Assembly: GCA_027013575.1 (NCBI GenBank)
Contig: JALWGN010000003.1
Coordinates: 1 to 60,901, forward strand
Reading direction: 5' to 3'
DNA from: Desulfurobacteriaceae bacterium
GTDB taxonomy: Bacteria; Aquificota; Aquificia; Desulfurobacteriales; Desulfurobacteriaceae
Length of the DNA stretch: 60,901 bases
In this document: in pieces, positions 19,719-29,889 of the stretch
Layout: each line of letters begins with the position of its first letter
Position numbering within the stretch: position 1 is the first letter of the stretch
Position numbers and translations under genes: made by a program
Notes under the pieces: generated by a model
The model's database searches: none
The model's input: the letters and a program-made list of their open reading frames with translations, nothing else
Told to the model about the DNA's origin: nothing

Positions 19719-20816
19719 GTGGTTATGTTTGCCTTAAGGCTTGTTTTAATCTTTCTTTATTTAACAGTCTCTGCCGTAGCGGCACAGGTAAAGGTTGGTA
19801 CTCTGGTTAACGTTGAAGGGGTAAGGCCGAACTACTTAACAGGGTACGGCATAGTTGTTGGATTAAACGGCAGTGGAGACGGAACTACAAGTATATTTAC
19901 CCTTCAAAGTATAGCCAACATGTTGAGGAAGATGGGGATATACGTTGATCCTAAGGCTATAAAAACGAAGAACGCTGCTGCAGTTATAGTTACTGCAAAA
20001 CTGCCCCCTTTTGCAAAACCCGGTATGACGTTTGACGTTGAAGTTGCCTCTCTGGGGGATGCCAAGAGTATAGCCAACGGCGTCCTGATTAGAACACCTC
20101 TCGTTGGGCCAGACGGGAAAATTTACGCTTTTGCCCAGGGACCTGTTTCAACGGGAGGAGGTTATAGCGAGTCAAACAGAGGAGGAAAAATTCAGAAAAA
20201 CTTCCCTACAGCAGGTATTATCCCTAACGGTGGAATAGTTGAGAGACCCTTACCCTTTAAGCTTTCGCAGTTAAAGGAGCTAGTTCTTACGCTTAACTCA
20301 CCCGATTTCTCTCTGGCTAGTGAGATAGCGGAGAAAATTAATAACCACTTTCGTATGAACATTGCTAGAGCGGTGGATTCTGCAACTGTGAAGGTGAACT
20401 ACCCTCCTGGTATTGATAGGGTTCAGTTCATCTCTGAGGTTCTAAATCTGAAGGTAAGTACAAATCCCGAACCTACAGTTGTAATTTACGAGAAAACAGG
20501 AACGGTAATAATGAGCGGTGACGTTAAGATAGATCCTCCCGTTTATGTTTCCCACGGAAACATTTACGTTTCTGTGACAAAGACCCCCATAGTTTCTCAA
20601 CCTCCTCCCCTCTCAGGTGGGGAAACTAAAGTCGTTCAACAGGTCCAGACCCAGGTTGTAGAGGAGCACGGCAGGATATTCGGTATATCTTCTCCTTCCC
20701 TTAAGGACTTGGTAAAGGCGTTAAACCAGCTTGGGGTATCTCCGGGTGACCTAATAGCGATAATTCAGGCAATAAAGGCTGCAGGGAAACTTCATGCGAA
20801 ACTGATAATAATGTAG
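19719..20816 (+). CDS. flgI: flagellar P-ring protein FlgI
   Basis: NVEGVRPNYLTGYGIVVGLNGSGDGT; start GTG 19719 or ATG 19725. Confidence 0.96.
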   Translation: MVMFALRLVLIFLYLTVSAVAAQVKVGTLVNVEGVRPNYLTGYGIVVGLNGSGDGTTSIFTLQSIANMLRKMGIYVDPKAIKTKNAAAVIVTAKLPPFAKPGMTFDVEVASLGDAKSIANGVLIRTPLVGPDGKIYAFAQGPVSTGGGYSESNRGGKIQKNFPTAGIIPNGGIVERPLPFKLSQLKELVLTLNSPDFSLASEIAEKINNHFRMNIARAVDSATVKVNYPPGIDRVQFISEVLNLKVSTNPEPTVVIYEKTGTVIMSGDVKIDPPVYVSHGNIYVSVTKTPIVSQPPPLSGGETKVVQQVQTQVVEEHGRIFGISSPSLKDLVKALNQLGVSPGDLIAIIQAIKAAGKLHAKLIIM

Positions 20817-20828
20817 AAGGAGACTTCC

Positions 20829-21125
20829 ATGGTTGAGGGCGTTGAGATAAGAGCCTACTGGGATCTTTCAGAGCTTAAAAGCGTAAAGAGTGCCTCAGAA
20901 GCGGTTAAACAGTTTGAAGTTTTCCTGGTTAATCAATTCCTTAAGGAGGCTAAGAGGTCTATGCCCGACGGTCTATTTTCCCCGAAAGGGGACTTTGCAT
21001 CTGGTCTCTACTACGATCTCTTATACATGGAGCTCTCTCAGAAAATAGGAGAAAAACTGGGAGAGAACATTGAATCTTTGTTTCAGAGAGCTATTAAGGC
21101 TTACGGGGAAGAGGGAGGCAGATGA
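20829..21125 (+). CDS. FlgJ N-terminal-like rod assembly protein (no peptidoglycan hydrolase domain)
   Basis: AVKQFEVFLVNQFLKEAKRSMPDGLFSPKGDFASGLYYDLLYMELSQKI; position after flgI. Confidence 0.8.
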   Translation: MVEGVEIRAYWDLSELKSVKSASEAVKQFEVFLVNQFLKEAKRSMPDGLFSPKGDFASGLYYDLLYMELSQKIGEKLGENIESLFQRAIKAYGEEGGR

Positions 21126-23200
21126 AAGACTCTTTAGCCCTCTATTACTCTAAGGTCTATAAGTACTCAGATCTTATCTTTGTGTTTCTGATACTGGCGA
21201 TTCTCGCCAGTATGATACTCCCAATACCTCCTTTTCTGCTTGATGTTCTCCTAACTTTTAGTATTACATTCTCCCTTGTGATACTCATGACAACTGTTTA
21301 CGTAAAGCACCCGCTGGAGCTCTCCTCCTTCCCCTCTCTCCTCCTTCTGGCAACCCTTTTGAGACTATCGCTGAACGTGGCAACTACCAGGAGGATACTC
21401 CTTCACGGCCATGAAGGTCCCGATGCTGCAGGAAGTGTTATAAAGGCTTTTGGTCAGTTTGTTGTCGGTGGAAACTACGTAGTTGGAATAGTTGTTTTTG
21501 CCATTCTAGTCATAATCAACTACATCGTTGTAACAAAAGGAACAGAGAGAATTTCAGAGGTTGCTGCCCGTTTTGTACTAGATGCAATGCCTGGAAAGCA
21601 GATGAGTATTGATGCAGACCTGAACGCAGGCCTTATAGATGAAGAGGAGGCGAGAAGGAGAAGGGAGGAGATAGCAAGGGAGGCCGACTTTTACGGTGCA
21701 ATGGACGGTGCCTCAAAGTTTATAAGGGGAGATGCCATAGCAGGAATAATCATAACTCTTATAAACATAATAGGTGGTCTCATTATAGGTATGGTTCAGC
21801 ACCATATGGGTTTTTCTGATGCCCTTAAGACGTTTACGATACTTACTGTGGGAGACGGTCTCGTCTCTCAGATTCCCTCGCTTATAACCTCAACTGCAGC
21901 CGGTCTTATGGTTACAAGAGCAGCTGCAGAAACAGACCTGGGTCATGAAATATTTAAACAGCTCACCAAGTACCACAAGCCCTTGTTCATGGCTGCTCTT
22001 ACCCTAGCCGTTATCGGAATTGTTCCTGGAATGCCAACGCTTCCTTTCTCACTCCTTGCTGCTCTGGTTGCTGCTGTTGGATATATGGTTTACAAGTACG
22101 AATCTCTAAAGGAAGTTGAAGAGGCCCAGAAAAGAGCTAAGGAGCTCCTTGAGAAAGGAAAGGAGGAAAAGCCAGAGGACCTTATAGTTCAACCTGAGCC
22201 CATAACCCTTGAAATAGGCTACTCTCTCATTCCTTACGTTGATGAGAGCCAGGGAGGAGAGATTGTTGAGAAGATTAAGAACCTGCGGAAGCAGCTGGCT
22301 AAAGAGCTTGGTATAGTGATTCCTCTGGTCCACATAAGGGACAACCTGGAGCTGAAACCCAACGAGTACAGAATTCTCCTAAGGGACGTTGAAGTAGCAA
22401 GGGGAGAGGTAGAGCCGGGTAAATACCTGGCTATTGATACTGGAGGTGTAAGAGGAAGCGTCAAGGGTAAACCTACAAAGGAGCCGGCCTTTGGGCTTCC
22501 TGCCTACTGGGTAGGAGACGAGGAGAGGGATAGGGCGAAGCTACTTGGTTATACAGTAGTTGACGTTCCAACAGTTATAGTTACCCACCTGTCTGAAGTT
22601 ATAAAGAAGCACGCCCACGAAATAGTAAGCCGTGCCGACGTTAAGGATATGGTTACAAAACTTGCTTCCCGTTATCCTATCGTCAGGGATATGGTTCCAG
22701 AGCCTGTTTCTTACGGCCTGTTAACTAAAGTAATACAGAATCTCCTAAAAGAGGGAATACCTGTAAAAGACCTCTTGACAATTATAGAGGCGGTTGCCGA
22801 TAACGTAGAGAAGACTCAGGATCCTGATGTCCTTACGGAGTTTGTCAGGCAGTCCCTCTCACGCCTCATTACGAGTCTTTACGCTAGAGATGGTGTTTTA
22901 ACTGCTCTCTCCCTTTCACCGGAGGCCGAAGAGTTTATACTGAAGAGAGTAAAGGAGAATGACGGATACCTTCCTCCCCTTGACCCTGTTTTCGTCCAGA
23001 ACCTGGTAAAGAGCGTTTCCGAGGGGATAAACCACTTCTTGGGAAGACAGTTGATTCCGGTAATTCTTACCTCCCCTGCTGTTAGGCGGTTTGTGAGGAC
23101 GATTCTTGAACCCTATCTGCCTAACGTTGCCGTTATCTCTTACTCAGAAGTTGAGCCGGGAGTTCAACTTAACATAGTTGGGGTGGTTGACGGGAAATGA
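21122..23200 (+). CDS. flhA: flagellar export apparatus protein FlhA
   Basis: PIPPFLLDVLLTFSITFSLVILM; RFVLDAMPGKQMSIDADLNAG; cytoplasmic domain. Confidence 0.97.
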   Translation: MKDSLALYYSKVYKYSDLIFVFLILAILASMILPIPPFLLDVLLTFSITFSLVILMTTVYVKHPLELSSFPSLLLLATLLRLSLNVATTRRILLHGHEGPDAAGSVIKAFGQFVVGGNYVVGIVVFAILVIINYIVVTKGTERISEVAARFVLDAMPGKQMSIDADLNAGLIDEEEARRRREEIAREADFYGAMDGASKFIRGDAIAGIIITLINIIGGLIIGMVQHHMGFSDALKTFTILTVGDGLVSQIPSLITSTAAGLMVTRAAAETDLGHEIFKQLTKYHKPLFMAALTLAVIGIVPGMPTLPFSLLAALVAAVGYMVYKYESLKEVEEAQKRAKELLEKGKEEKPEDLIVQPEPITLEIGYSLIPYVDESQGGEIVEKIKNLRKQLAKELGIVIPLVHIRDNLELKPNEYRILLRDVEVARGEVEPGKYLAIDTGGVRGSVKGKPTKEPAFGLPAYWVGDEERDRAKLLGYTVVDVPTVIVTHLSEVIKKHAHEIVSRADVKDMVTKLASRYPIVRDMVPEPVSYGLLTKVIQNLLKEGIPVKDLLTIIEAVADNVEKTQDPDVLTEFVRQSLSRLITSLYARDGVLTALSLSPEAEEFILKRVKENDGYLPPLDPVFVQNLVKSVSEGINHFLGRQLIPVILTSPAVRRFVRTILEPYLPNVAVISYSEVEPGVQLNIVGVVDGK

Positions 23201-24333
23201 GTGTAAAAGTTTACGAAGGAGAAGATCTTAACGCTCTCATAGAGAGAGCAAAAGAAGAACTGGGTGAGATTGAGATCCTCTACTACGAGGTAGAAAAAGT
23301 TCCCGGGAGGATTCCTTTTTTTAGAAAGAAGAAATACAGGCTCTTTGTAACAGAGAAAGAGGAGGAGAAGGGAGAGAGAGAAGTGGAAAAGCTTGAAGAG
23401 GAGCTCCGGGAGCTGAAAGAGCTTCTCCTTACCCTAAAAGAGAACGTTACAAAACTTCCACCTCAACACTCTGTTCCTTCTGTTCCGGAGCACCTTGAGG
23501 ACAAACTCCCCTGTCAGATACCCCATTTGGAAGAGTTTACGGGGGATGCTGCTGAGCTGGTAAGCCTGCTTGTAAAGAAAGGAGTTGAACCGGATGTAGC
23601 TACTGAACTAGTAAAAGTCTCATGTGGTCTTGATATAGAGACAGAAAAGCTTGACCTTAGCACCAATACTTTTAAAGAGGCCCTTATTAATGCCTTCCAG
23701 GAAAAACTTTCCTTTACCGGCGAGATAAAAGTTGAAAAAGGCAAACAGAGAGTTTTGGCCTTCATTGGTCCTACTGGTGTTGGTAAGACAACGAACCTTT
23801 TTAAGCTTGCCAGTAAGTTTGTTATAGAACAGGAGCTTAGAGTTGGGGTGATCTCTACAGATACTTTTAAAGTTGGAGGAACCCAGCAGGCCCGAATATA
23901 CGCTTCAATACTCAACGTTCCCTTCTACGTTGCTACAGATCAGAGGAAGCTGAAAGAGATAGTTGACAACCTTGCAGACCTTGACGTTATACTGATAGAT
24001 ACTGTAGGTAGAAGTCACTACGACTACTTTAGAATAGGTGAAATAAAGGCAACGCTCTCAATTCTGGGTACTTCCATAGAGTATGTTCTGTTGGTCTCCT
24101 GTAACTACGACACAAAGGAGGCAATGGAGATTGTAAACCGATACAGGAGCTTTTTCCCAGTTGATTTTCTTCTATTTACTAAGATAGACGAGTCTTCAAG
24201 GCCTGGTGTAATGGTTAACGTAGGGGTAAAGTCTGGATTGCCCCTCTCCTACGTCAGTACAGGTCAGAGAGTTCCTGAGGACATTAAACTCTTAACCCCC
24301 GCTGTTATATCGGACTTTATACTGGGAGGCTGA
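23197..24333 (+). CDS. flhF: flagellar SRP-like GTPase FlhF
   Basis: VLAFIGPTGVGKTTNLFKLA; STDTFKVGGTQQARIYA; DTVGRSHYD. Confidence 0.94.
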   Translation: MSVKVYEGEDLNALIERAKEELGEIEILYYEVEKVPGRIPFFRKKKYRLFVTEKEEEKGEREVEKLEEELRELKELLLTLKENVTKLPPQHSVPSVPEHLEDKLPCQIPHLEEFTGDAAELVSLLVKKGVEPDVATELVKVSCGLDIETEKLDLSTNTFKEALINAFQEKLSFTGEIKVEKGKQRVLAFIGPTGVGKTTNLFKLASKFVIEQELRVGVISTDTFKVGGTQQARIYASILNVPFYVATDQRKLKEIVDNLADLDVILIDTVGRSHYDYFRIGEIKATLSILGTSIEYVLLVSCNYDTKEAMEIVNRYRSFFPVDFLLFTKIDESSRPGVMVNVGVKSGLPLSYVSTGQRVPEDIKLLTPAVISDFILGG

Positions 24334-25187
24334 TGGAAAAGCAGGCAGAGAAGTTAATTGAGCTGGTAAGGGAAAAGAATAGAGGGAGCCGGTGCAGGGT
24401 TCTCTCTTTTGTTAGTGGTAAGGGAGGAGTAGGGAAAACGACAATTTCAACTTCCTTTGCCTACATCCTAGCCAACTCGTTCGGAAAAAGAGTTCTCCTT
24501 TTAGACTGCGACATAGGACTTGGGAACGTTCACCTCCTGTTAGGTCTTGATCCTTCAAAGAACCTGAAGTCCGTTTTGAGGGGGAGCTCCATTGGAGAGG
24601 TTGTTCAGAGAGCCTACAACTTTGATGTAGTTTTAGGCTTCTCGGGTATAGATTCCCTTGATGAACTAGAATCGTACGAGGCAGCAAATCTGCTCGTTCA
24701 GCTTGACAGGGTTATGGATAGTTATGACTACGTGATTTTGGATAACTCAGCTGGAATATCCCGTTTTACAGTCAACTTCTCACGAGCAGCAACAGAAACC
24801 TACATAATTACAACTCCAGAGCCTACTGCTCTTACAGATGCTTATGCCTTTGTGAAGAGCGTTTACAACGTTTACGGTTACTCCTCCTTTAAAGTTATAG
24901 TCAACTCTGTTTCTTCTAGAAAGGAGGGCTTTGAAACCTTTGATAGATTAAGCTCTTCCGTTGAGCGATTTCTGGGTTTCAGGTTAAAACTGGCAGGTGT
25001 TCTTCCCCTGTCACCAAAGGTTAGGGAGGCTCTGAAGGAGGGAAAACCACTGGTTCATCTTTACCCATCAGATCCCTTCTCTATAGCTCTTAGAAAGATA
25101 GTTCAACTTGAGACAGGAGAGGTTCTTCCAGAGGAGGAGGAAAGCTTTATAAAGAGAATACTCCGGTTCTTGAAGGAAGGTGTTTAA
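24333..25187 (+). CDS. flhG: MinD/ParA-like flagellar number regulator FlhG
   Basis: VLSFVSGKGGVGKTTISTSFAYILA; adjacent to flhF. Confidence 0.93.
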   Translation: MEKQAEKLIELVREKNRGSRCRVLSFVSGKGGVGKTTISTSFAYILANSFGKRVLLLDCDIGLGNVHLLLGLDPSKNLKSVLRGSSIGEVVQRAYNFDVVLGFSGIDSLDELESYEAANLLVQLDRVMDSYDYVILDNSAGISRFTVNFSRAATETYIITTPEPTALTDAYAFVKSVYNVYGYSSFKVIVNSVSSRKEGFETFDRLSSSVERFLGFRLKLAGVLPLSPKVREALKEGKPLVHLYPSDPFSIALRKIVQLETGEVLPEEEESFIKRILRFLKEGV

Positions 25188-25798
25188 TGTATACAAAATC
25201 CAGGAAAGATCTCGTTATAGAGCATCTTCCGTTAGTTAAGAAGGTTGCTAGTAAGATCTACAGCAGGATACCAGAGGGTATTGTTGATTTTGAAGAACTC
25301 GTTAACACAGGAGTTATAGGTTTAATAAAAGCGATAGATAGGTACGACTCGAACAGGGCTAAGTTCTCCACTTACGCCTACATAAAGATCAGGGGAGAGA
25401 TACTAGACTACCTCAGGAAGCTCGATTTCCTGCCAAGGAGCGTAAGGGAGAAGGTGAAAAACGGGGAAATTTCTGATCTGAGAGAGGAGATAGCTACGTT
25501 AATCTCTATTGAGGAAAAGCTCTTCAGCAACTCTGAAAGGTACTTAGTGAAAGATATTCTGGTTTCGGGTGAGCCTGGTCCGGAGGAACTTCTCCTTAGG
25601 GAGGAAGCAAAAGAGGTTTTAGCTTCAGCTATTGCAGAACTCTCAGAGAAGGAACAGCTCGTTCTTCAGCTTATCTTCGTTGAGGAGCTAGACCTGAAGT
25701 CAATTAGTGAAATCTTAGGAGTTTCTGTCTCCAGGGTTTCACAGATAAAGAGCGGAGCTTTAAAAAAATTAAAGAAAAGTTTGGAGCATCAGTTATAA
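25187..25798 (+). CDS. fliA: RNA polymerase sigma-28 FliA
   Basis: GVIGLIKAIDRYDSNRAKFSTYAYIKIRGEILDYLRKLDFLPRSVR; C-terminal region 4. Confidence 0.92.
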   Translation: MYTKSRKDLVIEHLPLVKKVASKIYSRIPEGIVDFEELVNTGVIGLIKAIDRYDSNRAKFSTYAYIKIRGEILDYLRKLDFLPRSVREKVKNGEISDLREEIATLISIEEKLFSNSERYLVKDILVSGEPGPEELLLREEAKEVLASAIAELSEKEQLVLQLIFVEELDLKSISEILGVSVSRVSQIKSGALKKLKKSLEHQL

Positions 25799-27610
25799 TT
25801 GAAGATGATGCTTGAGGGTAGTATGAATATTCTAAATATCCTATTGAACGGCCTAAAAGTAGAAGGTAAAAGGGACGGCAGAATTAACAGGAGTAGAACA
25901 GAGAACTCTAAAGGGAAGTTTGATGCGCTACTGTTGAGTTTTTCTCAACTTTTAGAAGAGCCTAGAGAACCTGATGGCTTGAAAGTTAAGAAGGGTCTTC
26001 CCTTAGAAATTAGATCGGGAGCTCTGAAGTTGGAGAAGTTTGCAGGAAACCTTGAACGTAAGAACAGAGTTATCGGTATAAACCTGCTGCCCGGAAGAAC
26101 TGAGGTAATCTCTACTGATAAACTGGAAGGCAGACCTGTAAATGTTTACTCCAGTGGAGATAGACGGAAAATTTGGAAATTTCACTCTTTTTCCATTAGG
26201 CCTGAAGAGATAAAACTGAACACTTTTGCAGCTTCAAAGTTAAAGCTTCAAAAAAATCCGAAACTGACCTTTGGAAAGGTGGTTCGTTTAAAGCTGGAAA
26301 AGGGAGAGAGAGTTGAACGCAAGTTTGATGATAGATACTCTTTAGTGTTTTATGAGGGGATTTCTGATAGAGGCTCGGAGGTCTTTGATGTAGCTCCAGC
26401 GCAAACGGTGAATCACTATTTTTTCCGTGAGAAGAGAAGTACAGATGACGTTCAAACTGCCTTCGTTAGCGTGGCTGTGTTACAAAGTAGTCACTCTCTT
26501 TGGATGTTAAAGAAGGGAACTTCTCGGATTAGCGGTTTAACAGTTGGTAAGGAGATTTCCTTTTGGAAAGGTGTTAAAGATAATATTTTAAAATTTGCTT
26601 TTCTGGATTTAAGGAATGTTAAATACAAGCTATACTCTAAAAATAGTAATATAGGGAAAATAGGATTAGATAAAAAATTGGCATTTGGAACTAAAGCTAA
26701 TCAGGAATTCTTGGTTACAGAAAAAGAAGATAACGGAAGTTTATCCGTTAAACCGACTGAAGTTTTAGGTACTGATGATGGAAAACTAATAAATAACCAG
26801 AGAGTAAACGTTAAATTTAAAAATATAGCGGTTACTCCTGGGTTTGTAACGCTTAAAGGAAAGATGTTATCGGAATATCGCTATAAAGAAACCAAAATTT
26901 TAGTTAAGAACGATTTTTCTCTTAAAATTGAACAGGGAATACAACAGAAAGCAAAAACCAGACCTTCTAAAAAGAGAATTGAAACTTATACAAAATCAGG
27001 GTATGACTTTGGTAATATTAAAGGAAAATTTAAGATTAGAAGTGAGAAAAGTTCCGATAGGGATACTAATAAGGCATCCTTTCCCCCCGGCAAGCTTCCC
27101 GCTCCAGAGAGGGCGGTAGTGGACAGGAGGTCCCCCCCTCCTGTCCACCTTTTTACACTTTCAGTGAAAGTCCCCCGTGCTCCATTATCGGAAACTTCCC
27201 ATTCAATTCAACGGCAACATACTGAGAATTCAAGCCAGCCTTTTTCCACATCATCATTCACGGCTCTTCCACTAGATCACTCCTTCAGTCTACCAAATGA
27301 CGGACAGAGTTCTACTGGTAAAGAGAATTATCCCTCCCACCAGTTTTACGAATTTGGTAGGAATAATGAGGCACAAATTTCTTATGTAGATAAGAATTTT
27401 AAACTATCAGTTATGACAATTGGAAGGGTTTTAAACTTAAATCTTCAGATTCTAGATGAGTTTCACCTGGACCCATCTACAGTTAGAGATATTACTACGA
27501 TTATAGAGAGTTCCGGTTACATTCCAGGTAAAATTGTTCTGAGATACAGGAAAGAGCGCTACGCCACTTATGAGAGTAGATCTGCTAAAAGGTTGGAGCT
27601 GAAGATTTGA
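25799..27610 (+). CDS. hypothetical, candidate hook-length control (FliK-like) protein
   Basis: Long low-complexity N-terminal and middle regions with a more structured C-terminus, located between fliA and the flgB block; assignment is positional. Confidence 0.5.
   Translation: MKMMLEGSMNILNILLNGLKVEGKRDGRINRSRTENSKGKFDALLLSFSQLLEEPREPDGLKVKKGLPLEIRSGALKLEKFAGNLERKNRVIGINLLPGRTEVISTDKLEGRPVNVYSSGDRRKIWKFHSFSIRPEEIKLNTFAASKLKLQKNPKLTFGKVVRLKLEKGERVERKFDDRYSLVFYEGISDRGSEVFDVAPAQTVNHYFFREKRSTDDVQTAFVSVAVLQSSHSLWMLKKGTSRISGLTVGKEISFWKGVKDNILKFAFLDLRNVKYKLYSKNSNIGKIGLDKKLAFGTKANQEFLVTEKEDNGSLSVKPTEVLGTDDGKLINNQRVNVKFKNIAVTPGFVTLKGKMLSEYRYKETKILVKNDFSLKIEQGIQQKAKTRPSKKRIETYTKSGYDFGNIKGKFKIRSEKSSDRDTNKASFPPGKLPAPERAVVDRRSPPPVHLFTLSVKVPRAPLSETSHSIQRQHTENSSQPFSTSSFTALPLDHSFSLPNDGQSSTGKENYPSHQFYEFGRNNEAQISYVDKNFKLSVMTIGRVLNLNLQILDEFHLDPSTVRDITTIIESSGYIPGKIVLRYRKERYATYESRSAKRLELKI
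27119..27155 (+). terminator. intragenic terminator-like hairpin (12-bp stem, 6-nt loop, followed by CTTTTT)
   Basis: gtggacaggagg-tccccc-cctcctgtccac then ctttttaca. Confidence 0.5.
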
Positions 27611-29541
27611 ACTGGGTTATAGTGTTCCTACTCCTACTGTGTTTTTCGGGGGCGGGAGCAGTTACTATAGATAGAGATGCTGTTCTCTATCAAAAAGGGG
27701 TTAAGCAGTTTAAGATAGGTTCCTATTCAACTGCTCTCGACTACTTTTTAAAGCTCCTTAAGCCTGGTTCCAAGTACTACTCAGACAGTCTCCTTATGCT
27801 GGCGAAAACTTACTACGCAATTGGCAGGAAAACGGGAAATAAGAAGTTTTTCTGGCAGGCTTTAAACTACCTTCAACTCTACTTCATCCACCAGGGGAAC
27901 AGGCAGCTTCCCTGGGAGTACTACTACACAAAAGCTAAGATATATGAAGCCCTCTCTTTCTACGAGCAGGCACTTGCCGTTTACAGGGTGGCGTTCCTGG
28001 CAGCAAAAACTGAGCAGGAGAGAATAGACACCACCTTGGGAATTGTTAGAACTGCTGTTTGGAGTAGGAGGAAGGACATTGTTGACGAGTACTTCATTCT
28101 GGTATCAACGGCTAAGTTAAACCGTCAGGAGAAGAGAGAGGTAGAGTTCTTAAAGGGTTTAATTCTTTTCTCCGAAGGTAAGTACAGAGAAGCTCTTCCT
28201 TACTTTTTTAAGCTGTACAAGGACTTTGAGGACTTCCTTATAGATAATCCCGAGTATTACCTGCTGGTGGCTGAAGATATCTACAGGACCGGAAACTTTA
28301 AGCTGGCAGAGCAGGTTTTTCGAAGAGTTGCCTCGCTGACAAAGGATCCTGCTGTTATAAGGAAGGCTATCTTAAGGTTAGGTGATATAGAGCTTAAGAA
28401 GGGGAACAAAAAGCTAGCTTTTGTGTACTACTACACAGTAATACGGGACTACCCTGGTTCAACTGAGGCTTACGTTGCAAGGCTCAAGGTAATTCCTATG
28501 ATGGAAGATCCCGAGATTAAGTACAGGGCTCTTCTCTCTGGCGACAGAGCCTTTAAGGATCCTATAAACTTTATTGCTGAAGTTCTTGTTAACTACAGGA
28601 CAACTTACGTAGGGATATACGCTCTGGCCGACCTAGGGTACCTGGTCTTTAAGTTAGGCTCTCCTGACAACGTGTTTAAAAGGCTCCTCTGGGAGGTCTC
28701 CCTTGTCTTTCCTCAGCAGGTGAAGTATGAACAGAGGGAGTTCTTAAGGTACCTCTGGAGGCCTTACATATTTAAGCTTCCTTCAAACAAAGGCTGTCTT
28801 CTCTACAGAGCGAATCCAAAGTTCTTTCAACAAATCTTTGGAAAGAGGGTTCTGCTGAAGTTTGCATCTGATCTTAAGGTTTGCAATCAGAGGAGGCTGA
28901 GGGTAGAGCTCCTTTCCTACATGGTAAACCGCTGGAGAGATGATGAGAGTAGGCTCCTTATGGCTGAGGCACTTTTTGATGATAAGGACTTCTCTGAGGC
29001 CCTTAAAGTTCTTGATAAGGTGAAGAACAAGGATAGTTGCCGCTATAGAGTTCTTTACTCACAAATACTCCTCCTTTCTGGGAAAGAAGTTGTAAATCCT
29101 AATATTCTGAAGAAGGTATGTAAAGGTAAAAAGACGGTAAAATTAATAGCAGTAATGTTGGCAGGGTATGCCAGAATGGGGAATATTGATTCTGCATTCA
29201 AACTCTACAGAGAGGGTAAGAAGGGACTTCTTAAAAGTTACGGTAAGGATCCCGTAGTGAGGGCAGCACTGGATGCTCTCCTTGAAGAGTCTCTTTTGAG
29301 AAATCGGTACAGAGTAGCTCTTAGTATGGCGAAAGACTTAACAGATGCCGGCTATACCAACTGCTTAATTAGTAGTTACCTTACCCTCTCTGCAGTGAGA
29401 GTTGGTAATTTGGAGCTGGCGGAAGAGGGATACAGGAAGATAAAGGGCTGTATAGATAATCTGTCTGTTATAGCTAGAACGGCTTACGAAGATGCCATCC
29501 TAGGGGAGGAGAAAGTTGGAGCTCTTCAAACCGTTAGATGA
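27607..29541 (+). CDS. secreted TPR-repeat protein in the flagellar operon
   Basis: signal peptide NWVIVFLLLLCFSGAGAV; multiple TPR-like helices (YQKGVKQFKIGSYSTALDYFLKLL, GKYREALPYFFKLY, GNFKLAEQVFRRVA). Confidence 0.85.
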   Translation: MNWVIVFLLLLCFSGAGAVTIDRDAVLYQKGVKQFKIGSYSTALDYFLKLLKPGSKYYSDSLLMLAKTYYAIGRKTGNKKFFWQALNYLQLYFIHQGNRQLPWEYYYTKAKIYEALSFYEQALAVYRVAFLAAKTEQERIDTTLGIVRTAVWSRRKDIVDEYFILVSTAKLNRQEKREVEFLKGLILFSEGKYREALPYFFKLYKDFEDFLIDNPEYYLLVAEDIYRTGNFKLAEQVFRRVASLTKDPAVIRKAILRLGDIELKKGNKKLAFVYYYTVIRDYPGSTEAYVARLKVIPMMEDPEIKYRALLSGDRAFKDPINFIAEVLVNYRTTYVGIYALADLGYLVFKLGSPDNVFKRLLWEVSLVFPQQVKYEQREFLRYLWRPYIFKLPSNKGCLLYRANPKFFQQIFGKRVLLKFASDLKVCNQRRLRVELLSYMVNRWRDDESRLLMAEALFDDKDFSEALKVLDKVKNKDSCRYRVLYSQILLLSGKEVVNPNILKKVCKGKKTVKLIAVMLAGYARMGNIDSAFKLYREGKKGLLKSYGKDPVVRAALDALLEESLLRNRYRVALSMAKDLTDAGYTNCLISSYLTLSAVRVGNLELAEEGYRKIKGCIDNLSVIARTAYEDAILGEEKVGALQTVR

Positions 29542-29887
29542 CCTAGAGATTGGGGCTTCTTACTTTTTCCGTAGATCAGAAGTGATTCAAGGAAATATTG
29601 CCAACGTTGATACTCCTAACTATCAGCCAAAGGACCTAGTGTTTGAAAGGGAGCTTGAGGAAGCCCTTCACCTCAAGAGGACAGACCCACGCCACATGGA
29701 TCCTTCTAAAACTGGCGTAAAGTTTAAACTTGTTAACTCTCCCGACTACTCCGGTTACGATAGTAATAAGGTTAACCTTGATAAAGAACTGGCAAAGCTT
29801 GCTGAAACAAACCTGATGATACGGGCTATAAATGAGGCGCTGAAAAAAGAGATTGGCAAGCTGAAACTGGTTATTCAGGGGAGGTAA
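29516..29887 (+). CDS. flgB: flagellar basal-body rod protein FlgB
   Basis: RRSEVIQGNIANVDTPNYQPKDLVFERELEEAL. Confidence 0.93.
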   Translation: MELFKPLDDLEIGASYFFRRSEVIQGNIANVDTPNYQPKDLVFERELEEALHLKRTDPRHMDPSKTGVKFKLVNSPDYSGYDSNKVNLDKELAKLAETNLMIRAINEALKKEIGKLKLVIQGR

Positions 29888-29889
29888 AG

